Shown here in pieces: positions 8,573 through 15,882 of a DNA stretch of 64,000 bases (positions are counted from its first letter, which is position 1; the number at the start of each line of letters is the position of its first letter). The notes below the pieces were generated by a model that made no database searches, had not been told where the DNA came from, and saw only the letters and a program-made list of their open reading frames with translations. The position numbers and the translations under genes are program-made. Origin of the DNA: Pseudoalteromonas neustonica (GTDB lineage Bacteria; Pseudomonadota; Gammaproteobacteria; Enterobacterales; Alteromonadaceae); assembly GCF_001653135.1 (NCBI RefSeq), contig NZ_BDDS01000005.1, positions 62,001-126,000 of the forward strand, read 5' to 3'.

Positions 8573-9523
8573 TTAAATTTTACTAATAACTATATGATTA
8601 TTAGTATTTTTAATTTCAACAGGTAAAACGTGAGGGAGTAAATTTAAAAAGTTATCGAGATCTGTTGCGCTAAAAGTCCCCGACAACATCATATTGCTTA
8701 CCGTGCTATCAGTAAATTCAAAATGAGTATCATGATAACGATTAAACTCAGCAAACACTTCATCTAAAGGTGCGTTATTAAATATTAAGCGCCCATCACG
8801 CCACGCAGCAACAAGATGTGGGTTTACGTTTTGTACAGCCATACCTTGCTCATTAAATAGTACTTGCTGGCCTTGTACTAACTCAATTAAATGTTGCTTG
8901 TTTTGCACTTTGACACGCCCGTGTTCGACACTGATTCGTGTGCTATTTTGTTTTTTATCAACACTAAAGCGTGTCCCAAGTACGGTTATTTTTGTGTTAT
9001 CAGCGATGACAATAAAAGGGCGTTGTGGATCGCTGGCAACATCAAATAACGCGCGGCCTTGGATGAGGTTATTTACCCGTTGATTAGCATCGAAAGCTAA
9101 TGTCAGGTGAGTTTGCGCATCAAGGCTTAATTGCGAACCATCAGGTAGCGCAACATCAAATTGCTCACTTCGGGCTGATTGATACTGTGCGCTGTAATGT
9201 GCACTGGTGTCATTTTGCGGCCAAAATTGATAACTAGTTATGCTGACCATAAATAATGCCACACACGCAGCAATCGCCCACAATGGCGATACACGCTTGG
9301 TGGTTGATATATTAAGTTGTGTAATATCACTATCAGAAAATTGTGTTAATAACTGATCTACTTGCTGGCTTTGTTGATATGCCGCCAGGTGCTCGGGGTT
9401 GGTATTAAGCCATGTTAAAAATGCGTGCTGTTGGTTTTTACTAAGCCCAGTTTTTTGTTGTTCAAGCCAAGCGTTTGCTTGCTGCTGAAGTTGCAACTGT
9501 GTTTGATGACGATCCATTTTCAT
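8573..9523 (-). CDS. FecR-family anti-sigma/sigma-regulator
   Basis: About 316 residues. An N-terminal cytoplasmic domain (DUF4880-like: 'QANAWLEQQKTGLSKNQQHAFLTWLNTNPEHLAAY') binds the sigma factor. A single membrane segment (about 82-100, 'WAIAACVALFMVSITSYQFW') follows, then a periplasmic FecR domain ('ALPDGSQLSLDAQTHL') and a C-terminal STN-like part that contacts the receptor. The start is set at the ATG at 9523, behind ACGAGA. An earlier in-frame codon would overlap the sigma gene, and an ATG at 9517 is also possible. It sits between fecI-like and receptor genes and would transmit the 'ligand bound' signal to the sigma factor. Confidence 0.85.
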   Translation of the reverse strand: MKMDRHQTQLQLQQQANAWLEQQKTGLSKNQQHAFLTWLNTNPEHLAAYQQSQQVDQLLTQFSDSDITQLNISTTKRVSPLWAIAACVALFMVSITSYQFWPQNDTSAHYSAQYQSARSEQFDVALPDGSQLSLDAQTHLTLAFDANQRVNNLIQGRALFDVASDPQRPFIVIADNTKITVLGTRFSVDKKQNSTRISVEHGRVKVQNKQHLIELVQGQQVLFNEQGMAVQNVNPHLVAAWRDGRLIFNNAPLDEVFAEFNRYHDTHFEFTDSTVSNMMLSGTFSATDLDNFLNLLPHVLPVEIKNTNNHIVISKI

Positions 9524-9534
9524 TTTTCTCGTAA

Positions 9535-10002
9535 TTATTTTTTTAGTGTATCGCGACATGCCAGCATGGCGATTGCCAAATGTTTTTCGACCATACTGAC
9601 AGAAATACCCATTTGATCAGCGACTTGTTGATAACTCAAATTTTTAAATTTATAAAGCACAAATGCTTGTTTAGTTTTAAGTGGCAGCTGATCAATACAA
9701 GTATAAAGTAAATTGAGTTGTTGCTGGCTGGCTAATTTTGCTTCAGGCTCAAAATCAGTAGGTGCGATCAGTTCAATCTCAACAGGTTCTGCAAATTTTT
9801 TGCTACGTCTATAGTGATCAATAACAATATTTTTGGCGGTAGTAAAAAATAACGCCCGTTGATGGTTATCGTCTTGGCTTTGTTTATTAGTACGGTTGCT
9901 GAGTAGGCGAGTGTAAGCCTCTTGAACTATGTTCTCCGCTTTATCTCGACAGCCTACTGAACGAGAAATAAAGCTTAAGACCTCAGCGTAATATCGTTCC
10001 AA
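9535..10002 (-). CDS. FecI-type ECF RNA polymerase sigma factor
   Basis: A 155-residue ECF sigma factor. Region 2 reads 'MERYYAEVLSFISRSVGCRDKAENIVQEAYTRLL', and region 4 contains the helix-turn-helix 'LSYQQVADQMGISVSMVEKHL', characteristic of the iron-starvation FecI group. The start is a TTG at 10002 preceded by AGGTG; a stop lies just upstream in frame, so no ATG is available. It is the first gene of the fecI-fecR-receptor series and has a Fur box upstream. It would drive the receptor gene when the receptor binds its ligand and iron is low. Confidence 0.9.
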   Translation of the reverse strand: MERYYAEVLSFISRSVGCRDKAENIVQEAYTRLLSNRTNKQSQDDNHQRALFFTTAKNIVIDHYRRSKKFAEPVEIELIAPTDFEPEAKLASQQQLNLLYTCIDQLPLKTKQAFVLYKFKNLSYQQVADQMGISVSMVEKHLAIAMLACRDTLKK

Positions 10003-10054
10003 TTCACACCTGTTTTGTTTCTAAAAAAGGAGGTGGATGCTAGCAGTTTATATC

Positions 10055-10073
10055 AGTAATGACAATTGTTATC
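10055..10073 (-). promoter_or_regulatory. Fur box upstream of the fecI-like gene
   Basis: AGTAATGACAATTGTTATC matches the 19-base Fur consensus at 14 of 19 positions, 53-71 bases before the TTG start. Confidence 0.65.
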
Positions 10074-10147
10074 GTTTGCGTGTTCAAGTACACACAAAGC
10101 AAAGGGCTTATAGTTGTAGTTTATAACGTATTAAAAAAAGTTAAGTG

Positions 10148-10177
10148 AACACCCAGTATGTATGCATACTGGGTGTT
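10148..10177 (-). terminator. Strong hairpin downstream of the porin gene
   Basis: AACACCCAGTATG pairs perfectly with CATACTGGGTGTT (13 bp, 4-base loop), 16 bases after the porin stop. On the minus strand a T7 run follows about nine bases later. Confidence 0.7.
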
Positions 10178-10192
10178 TAAGTAAAGTGAGGT

Positions 10193-11491
10193 TTAGAAAT
10201 AGTAACCAATATTGATATTAAAGCGGCGTTCTGTTTCATCGCTGTCGCCAGCACTAGAACCACCAACAAATGGCTGATTACGTGCGTGCACTAAATCAAA
10301 GTAAGTAAATAAGCCACCAGCGGCGACAGATACACCCGTTACATTCATCCAGGTGTTTGCACTCTCATCAGACTTGTTGTAAATCATGCCGTAATCATTA
10401 TAAAATTGCAGGTTACTGACCGGTCCCCATTGAACAGGCACGCTATACGCTACGTTGAATGTGCTCGTGGTTGCGCTGGCGGCAATCGAGTCATAAAACG
10501 CATACGAACCAACAGCAATGCGGTTGGTTTCATCTAGGTTATAGTCGTATTCGCCATGTTGTAGCTGAATATTCCACTTATTAATGGTGCTATTAAGGTG
10601 TAACGCCCAGGCGTTGTAGCTGCCCGCGCGATCTTGGCCGTCATGTAAACCACCCGCTAGAGCTGAGAGACCCACTTCGGTGGTCATGCCTTCGCCATGG
10701 TCAAAATAATAGGCATAGCGGCCTGTAAAGGTATTGTATTCACCAAGCTCTTTTGTTGGCTGTGCGTAAATGCCCTCGTCAACAGGACGGCTCCCTACAA
10801 TATCATATGAATAGCGGTGACTACGATCTTCAACATAACCATCAACCCCACCAAGTTCATCATTTTTGAAAAAACCTAAGTCAAGCTGCCAATTGTCTGC
10901 GACTTGGCGTTTAAATATAACGCCTAAATCATGATCGTCTTCTAAACCAATGTAGTAATTGGTACTAAAAAAGTAGTTATGTGAGTTATAAGGGTCATTA
11001 CCAAATGGGACTTTGGTAATACCAGCTTGTACTTGCCAATCATCAGCAAATTGATAACCAGCCCATGCAGATTTAATTGCGGTCATATAATCAAAAAAGC
11101 GAATTTCACCGCCAATTAATACACCGCCAACCTCGCCAGATACATTTAAACGGAAAATATCAAAGTCAAAATCGCCGCCGCGATTTTTATTTCCATCACT
11201 GTACGATGTATGGCTGTAATTAGTACGAATTGCGCCGCCAAATTTAACACCTGATTGGGCTGCTTCGGTGTTGTTCTCAGCTTGCTTGGCGATGGTTATA
11301 TTTTGCTCTTCAAGCTGTTGATTAACCTTTGCTTGTTTCGCTTTTTCAGCAGCAAGTTGCTGTTGTAATTGCTGCATTTGTTGTTGTAACAGATTAAGCT
11401 GAGCTTGCATGGCATCGATATCAGATGCATTTGCAGTGCTAGTTGTTGCGCCTAGCATGGTCGCGAGGGCTAACTGTGAGAGTTTAAGCAT
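10193..11491 (-). CDS. Outer-membrane porin with N-terminal coiled coil
   Basis: A 432-residue outer-membrane protein: signal peptide (to about residue 22), then a glutamine-rich coiled coil at residues 27-75 ('MQAQLNLLQQQMQQLQQQLAAEKAK') that probably trimerises in the periplasm, then a beta barrel ending in the terminal aromatic signature 'NINIGYYF'. The layout is that of the phosphate-selective porin O/P and related carbohydrate porins, but the substrate cannot be read from sequence. The gene follows the MarR regulator gene by 97 bases on the same strand and has its own hairpin terminator, so MarR control is possible but unproven. Confidence 0.8.
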   Translation of the reverse strand: MLKLSQLALATMLGATTSTANASDIDAMQAQLNLLQQQMQQLQQQLAAEKAKQAKVNQQLEEQNITIAKQAENNTEAAQSGVKFGGAIRTNYSHTSYSDGNKNRGGDFDFDIFRLNVSGEVGGVLIGGEIRFFDYMTAIKSAWAGYQFADDWQVQAGITKVPFGNDPYNSHNYFFSTNYYIGLEDDHDLGVIFKRQVADNWQLDLGFFKNDELGGVDGYVEDRSHRYSYDIVGSRPVDEGIYAQPTKELGEYNTFTGRYAYYFDHGEGMTTEVGLSALAGGLHDGQDRAGSYNAWALHLNSTINKWNIQLQHGEYDYNLDETNRIAVGSYAFYDSIAASATTSTFNVAYSVPVQWGPVSNLQFYNDYGMIYNKSDESANTWMNVTGVSVAAGGLFTYFDLVHARNQPFVGGSSAGDSDETERRFNINIGYYF

Positions 11492-11588
11492 GATAAATCG
11501 CTAAATTCGAAATGAGTATATATAGAATAAACTATTTCTTAATTTAACCCAAATATCTCAATTTATCGAATAATCTTAAGTTGCTGTT

Positions 11589-12092
11589 TTAACTAGTTTG
11601 AGTTGAGCTCTTACCTTCAGCTGGGCGAGTTATTATTCCAACTTCTAACAGGGGGGCTGCATCGAGACTTTGGGCGTCCATCATGGTTGCAATTCGTTGC
11701 ATTGATGAGAGTAGCTGACTTTGCTCCCATTCTTCAAGTGCGGAAAACTGCTCAATAAAATGCTCTTGTAGCGGTTGCGGTGCGGCTTGCAAAATAGTTT
11801 CACCACTTTCGGTAAGGTAGAGGCTTACTCTGCGCTTATCTAGCTGACTACGTACACGGCTGACTAAATCTCGGTTTTCTAAGCGATCTAAAATATTGGT
11901 AACCGTGGCAGGGCTTAAATTTACATTTTGAGCGATGCGACTTGCTGTAATGCCATCTGTTTGCGCCACTTCAGTCATGATCAATAATTGTGGTCCGGTG
12001 AGGCCTGATGTTTTATTTAATTGTTTAGAATGAAGGTCAATCGCACGGATCACTTTGCGTAAAGAAACTAGTAACTCGTCATATTTTTGCAT
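11589..12092 (-). CDS. MarR-family transcriptional regulator
   Basis: A 167-residue winged-helix regulator. The recognition part 'ITASRIAQNVNLSPATVTNILDRLENRDLVSRVRSQLDKRRVSLYLTESG' is the canonical MarR DNA-binding helix plus wing, with the D-K-R-R wing residues. The N-terminal 'VIRAIDLHSKQLNKTSGLTGPQLLIM' resembles the osmoresponsive EctR/CosR branch, but I cannot verify the subfamily. It stands between a divergent mutarotase gene and the porin gene on its own strand. An inverted repeat about 60 bases upstream of its start could be its own operator. Confidence 0.85.
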   Translation of the reverse strand: MQKYDELLVSLRKVIRAIDLHSKQLNKTSGLTGPQLLIMTEVAQTDGITASRIAQNVNLSPATVTNILDRLENRDLVSRVRSQLDKRRVSLYLTESGETILQAAPQPLQEHFIEQFSALEEWEQSQLLSSMQRIATMMDAQSLDAAPLLEVGIITRPAEGKSSTQTS

Positions 12093-12152
12093 TTTTTATC
12101 TCATTAGAAGGTGATTTACGGCCAAGGTACGAGCGCAATCAATAAATATTAC

Positions 12153-12182
12153 ACATCTAATAAATAGAGTTCAAATAGATGT
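12153..12182. promoter_or_regulatory. Inverted repeat upstream of the MarR gene, possible operator
   Basis: ACATCTA and TAGATGT are separated by 16 bases, 61-90 bases upstream of the MarR start. This is a candidate autoregulatory site only. The rest of the 12093-12428 gap shows one promoter-like pair and nothing else. Confidence 0.3.
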
Positions 12183-12340
12183 AGGTGATTAATGGCGTAT
12201 TAATAGCTTTACAGTGGTCTATGATTGCTTTTTATTTAATTTGAGTTGAAATCAAAATTACTTCATTTCAATGCATTTTAATTAATTGTTTAGAGTACTC
12301 ATCTTGCTAAAAGACAGTGACAGAGTGAGAAATTGTAAAT

Positions 12341-12367
12341 TTGACATAAAAACTCACTAAATAATAT
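12341..12367 (+). promoter_or_regulatory. Promoter-like pair upstream of the mutarotase gene
   Basis: A perfect TTGACA is followed after 15 bases by TAATAT, about 60 bases before the mutarotase start. The spacer is shorter than optimal. Confidence 0.4.
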
Positions 12368-12428
12368 TTACTAACTGGTTAGGTATTGGGTAAGGTGTGA
12401 CAGGCTTTTCATTTTTATGGGACGTATT

Positions 12429-13280
12429 ATGAAGTTATCTCCATCTGTAAGCATAGAACAAACTGATTCAGGCTTAGAATATATCAATGTAGCAAGCGAG
12501 TTTTGCAGTGCTAAAATCTTCTTGCAAGGTGCGCAACTCACTGAATTTACACCTAGCGGCAAAAAGCCATTAATTTGGGTGTCGAGTGAGGAAGATTACC
12601 AAGAAGGTAAAGGCATTAGAGGTGGCATTCCAATTTGTTGGCCATGGTTTGGCGTAAACCCTAACCCAGAATGGCCGATTCATGGTGTTGCGCGCACTAG
12701 TCTTTGGCGTGCAGATGAAGTGGCTGAGCAAGATGATGAAATTAAAGTGAGCTTAACTTTACCAATGGCACAGGTGGATGAAACTTATTGGCCGCATAAA
12801 TCTAAATTAAAAGTTGAGTTTATCTTAACGTCAAAACTTGAAGTGCGTTTGACGACTACAAATTTGAGCAGCGAAACCATTACCTTTACCCAAGCATTAC
12901 ACACTTATTTCCCCACCCCTTCAATTGTTGATACTAAGGTTGATGGCTTGCAAGGTTCGAAGTATATAGAGTTTGACGAAGGGCCATTTGATCAAAATGA
13001 ACTAGTTGGTTTTGCTCGTGAAACAGACATGGTTTATACCCAAGCATCAGAAACACAGCGTATTATCACGCCAGATGGCATTATTGAAGTCGGCCGTGAG
13101 AACTCAAGCTCTTGTGTATTGTGGAATCCATGGATTGATAAATCAAAGCGCTTATCTAATTTTGCTGACGATGAGTATCACACAATGCTTTGTTTAGAAG
13201 CCGCAAATGTAATGAATGACAGCGCGGTTGTTGCGCCCGGTGAAAGTCATACCCTAGCTACGACAATTAGCTGGGTATAG
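12429..13280 (+). CDS. D-hexose-6-phosphate mutarotase (YeaD-like)
   Basis: About 283 residues of the aldose-1-epimerase-like superfamily. 'GKKPLIWVSSEEDYQEGKGIRGGIPICWPWFG' and 'HGVARTSLW' are the signature segments of YeaD-type glucose-6-phosphate 1-epimerases, which interconvert the alpha and beta anomers of hexose phosphates in the cytoplasm. The catalytic His (in PIHGVAR) and Glu (in LCLEAANV) are present. I prefer the ATG at 12429, preceded by GGGACG, over one 12 bases earlier. It is a single gene with its own terminator and is unrelated in function to the adjacent PH-domain genes. Confidence 0.9.
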   Translation: MKLSPSVSIEQTDSGLEYINVASEFCSAKIFLQGAQLTEFTPSGKKPLIWVSSEEDYQEGKGIRGGIPICWPWFGVNPNPEWPIHGVARTSLWRADEVAEQDDEIKVSLTLPMAQVDETYWPHKSKLKVEFILTSKLEVRLTTTNLSSETITFTQALHTYFPTPSIVDTKVDGLQGSKYIEFDEGPFDQNELVGFARETDMVYTQASETQRIITPDGIIEVGRENSSSCVLWNPWIDKSKRLSNFADDEYHTMLCLEAANVMNDSAVVAPGESHTLATTISWV

Positions 13281-13300
13281 TCTATTTACTCACCTCATTT

Positions 13301-13330
13301 AAGCCAACTCACTATGTGGGTTGGCTTTTT
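13301..13330 (+). terminator. Rho-independent terminator of the mutarotase gene
   Basis: AAGCCAAC pairs with GTTGGCTT, followed by TTTTT. It covers an ATG at 13316, which argues against that codon as the start of the next gene. Confidence 0.85.
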
Positions 13331-13345
13331 AAGGATTTAACCACT

Positions 13346-13918
13346 GTGTTCGAAAACCATCAGCTAGATACTTTACCAAAACACCATATTATTGACTTTA
13401 AACCCCTTGCAGACAAAGCATTACTTTATACACAACTTAGTTGGTTGCTTTTTTATGTACCAGTTATGGCTGTATTGGCTGGTGTATGTGTGTTTAATGA
13501 CGATTTTTCTAATTTTGCACAAACGCCTTTATTGATTGGCTTACCGATTATTTTACTGATCTCGTTAGCTTACAATGTGATAAGTGTGCGATTGAGGGGC
13601 GTGGCAGTACGTACTCATGATATTGCTTATCAAAAAGGGGTTATTTGGCAGCAAGTAACAATTTTACCGCTTTCTCGCATACAGCACACAGAAATTCACA
13701 GGGGCCCGTTGGAGCGAAGGCTAGGGCTTGCGAGTTTACGTTTATACAGTGCAGGTGGCATGAGCGCTGATTTAAATATTAGCGGGTTAAGCCATGATGA
13801 TTGTAAAGATATCCGTCAGTTTATCCAAAAATACACCGAAGACAGGCAAGCGACCGAAAGTGAAGATTTAGTGATTGAAAAAGTTATCGACACTGGTAAT
13901 GAGCAGTCAAATGGGTAA
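13346..13918 (+). CDS. Bacterial PH-domain membrane protein, YdbS-like
   Basis: About 190 residues with two membrane segments (roughly residues 32-52 and 63-83) followed by a bPH_2 domain: 'VRTHDIAYQKGVIWQQVTILPLSRIQHTEIHRGPLERRLGLASLRLYSAGG' is the family signature. The start is given as a GTG behind AAGGA, because the in-frame ATG at 13316 is inside the previous gene's terminator. Its 3' end overlaps the start of a second, longer bPH_2 gene, giving the two-gene YdbS/YdbT arrangement found in many bacteria. The function of the pair is poorly known; a role in the cell envelope is assumed. Confidence 0.8.
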   Translation: MFENHQLDTLPKHHIIDFKPLADKALLYTQLSWLLFYVPVMAVLAGVCVFNDDFSNFAQTPLLIGLPIILLISLAYNVISVRLRGVAVRTHDIAYQKGVIWQQVTILPLSRIQHTEIHRGPLERRLGLASLRLYSAGGMSADLNISGLSHDDCKDIRQFIQKYTEDRQATESEDLVIEKVIDTGNEQSNG

Positions 13919-15446
13919 TCTAAAATGGCAGCGAGTATCGCCTTGGGCGCTGGTTTATTTTGTGCTGCACTTTGCTTTTCGTTTTGTAAAAGACGGTATA
14001 TTTAACCTTTTGCCTATTGGCATTGTATTTGTCACACAGGTACAGGACAAATTGTTTTGGGGTCAAATAGCGGGATCGGTGGCTGTTGTAGGATTACTCG
14101 TTTATTCGTTTGCTTATTATATAAATTTTCGATATTGCATTTCTGATGATCACGAAATCTTACTCAACAAAGGTGTATTTAAAAAAGAGCGCCTGACGCT
14201 TAATTTTTTGCGTGTACAAAACGTTAATATCGCTGAACCATTTTATTTTAAACCGCTAGGCTTAGTTAATTGCATTTTTGATGCCGCAGGGAGTACCAGC
14301 CAAGAGGCCGTTTTGCCTGGCGTTACCGTTAATTATGCAGAGCAGATGCGTGAGCGTGTACTGGCTTACAAACAAACGCAACAACCAGATGCCACTGCGC
14401 CAGAGGCGGATGATTTAGATGCAAGTGAACCACACCAGTGCCTTACATTAAGCAATAAAGAAGTCGCAAAGTTTGGTCTGATGTCGAACATGGCGATTTT
14501 AGCGCTGGCAGCGCTTGCGCCTTTTATGAATGTTGTATTTGAGTTTTTAGAAAAAGCAGTCATTAACCGTCTTGAGTCTTTTTATCAACAAGAAGTAGGC
14601 ATGCTGGTAAATGCAGCTGCACTCGCTGTTTTTTCATTATTCGTATTTATTGTGCTAATCGCAGTATTACTGTCGGTGTTAATGTCGTTGATCCGCTTTT
14701 ATAATTATGAGCTGTACTTTCATGGTGGAAAATTTAAGCGTATATCTGGGCTATTAGAGCGTCACCAGTTATCAGTGAGTCTTGATAAAGTTCAATCTAT
14801 GCTTATTAAACAAAACCTTGTCGCACGTTTATTAAAGCGCTATACAGTGCAATGCTTGCAAGCAACCAGCGGTGGGTTTACTGCGGGCGCTAAGAGTAAG
14901 CAAAGCTTAGTCATGCCGGTGCTAACACTGGAGCAGGTAAAGCAAGCTTGCCAATGGGTGCATCCTTGGATTAATACCGAGGGATTTGATTTTAAAACGT
15001 TGAATTTTAAAGGAGTCGAAAAGGCGTTATTGATTAAAAATCTATTCTTATATGCATTTTTGCCGAGTTTGATCTTTGCTATATTTGGTTACTTTAATGA
15101 AGTAATAAACCCCTTTTATAGTGCGCTTAGTTTTACCCTACTCAGCATGTTAGTTTATTTATCTTATAAGCGTTATGGCTACTATTTCTATCAATATAAA
15201 GGTCGCTATTACGGTGTATTTCGCAGTGGTATGATCGGTGTTCAATACCGTGTGTTTGAATTATACAAAGCACAAAGTACGTATAGTGTAAGCACTTATT
15301 TTATGCGTAAAAGCGGCTTGAAAAGCATGTATATACAACTTGCGGCAGGCACTGTTTCAATGCCATACCTCAAGGCAGATGTAGCAAATGAGATAATTGA
15401 CTTTACTTTATTTCAAGCTGAATCAGATCAACGCAGTTGGATGTAG
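13899..15446 (+). CDS. Bacterial PH-domain membrane protein, YdbT-like
   Basis: About 515 residues with six or so membrane segments in three pairs, each pair followed by a bPH_2 domain. The signature 'LNFLRVQNVNIAEPFYFKPLGLVNCIFDAAG' in the first domain and 'VSLDKVQSMLIKQNLVARLLKRYTVQCLQATSG' in the second are clear. 'ISPWALVYF'-like sequence near the start is typical of YdbT. The ATG at 13899 overlaps the preceding gene; another at 13911 is possible. A partner of the YdbS-like protein with unknown function in the inner membrane. Confidence 0.8.
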   Translation: MSSQMGNLKWQRVSPWALVYFVLHFAFRFVKDGIFNLLPIGIVFVTQVQDKLFWGQIAGSVAVVGLLVYSFAYYINFRYCISDDHEILLNKGVFKKERLTLNFLRVQNVNIAEPFYFKPLGLVNCIFDAAGSTSQEAVLPGVTVNYAEQMRERVLAYKQTQQPDATAPEADDLDASEPHQCLTLSNKEVAKFGLMSNMAILALAALAPFMNVVFEFLEKAVINRLESFYQQEVGMLVNAAALAVFSLFVFIVLIAVLLSVLMSLIRFYNYELYFHGGKFKRISGLLERHQLSVSLDKVQSMLIKQNLVARLLKRYTVQCLQATSGGFTAGAKSKQSLVMPVLTLEQVKQACQWVHPWINTEGFDFKTLNFKGVEKALLIKNLFLYAFLPSLIFAIFGYFNEVINPFYSALSFTLLSMLVYLSYKRYGYYFYQYKGRYYGVFRSGMIGVQYRVFELYKAQSTYSVSTYFMRKSGLKSMYIQLAAGTVSMPYLKADVANEIIDFTLFQAESDQRSWM

Positions 15447-15544
15447 TTAAATAAACCCAATTGCAAATAGTTATCAATTGCATTGATCTATTTTTAATTC
15501 TCACTATACTTAATGCCACCTTATCTCATTCATTGGAGGTTATG

Positions 15545-15787
15545 ATGGCATTAACGCTTTGTTTAATTGCTTTTTGCTGTGTGCTGGTACTAATGTGTAA
15601 TGTGCGTTGCGAGAGTAAAAAATCACAATTATGTGCCCGTTGTGGCGTGTTCGTTATTGGAGGCTTGATCACTTTAGCCATGTATAGCGCAGGATTAGGG
15701 GTATTACGTACCGTATTTGTGTTTGTTATCTCAATTTTTATCGTCAGTATGCTGGTCAGTTTAGTGCGACCGCTGGAGCTTGATTAG
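15545..15787 (+). CDS. Small three-helix membrane protein, possibly DUF3325-like
   Basis: An 80-residue protein from the ATG at 15545, which stands five bases after a strong GGAGG; a second ATG three bases earlier is too close to that site. Three hydrophobic stretches (about 1-17, 32-50, 54-72) fill the protein, with a basic cytoplasmic stretch containing three cysteines (C18, C22, C30) and an arginine after the second helix start. The size and the ending '...VSLVRPLE' recall DUF3325 proteins that accompany PepSY iron genes, but the match is weak. It lies alone between the YdbT-like gene and a metallopeptidase gene. Confidence 0.55.
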   Translation: MALTLCLIAFCCVLVLMCNVRCESKKSQLCARCGVFVIGGLITLAMYSAGLGVLRTVFVFVISIFIVSMLVSLVRPLELD

Positions 15788-15882
15788 TTGTAAAAGTAGC
15801 ACACGCTTTCTTACATTTTAATGCTCTCTTTTTATCTTGGTTATGGCCATAATAACGCCAATATAAAGATTCAGGGATCATG

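Noticed and set aside
13316..13345. ATG at 13316 as the start of the YdbS-like gene
   Set aside because: It lies in the stem-loop of the mutarotase terminator and lacks a ribosome site.
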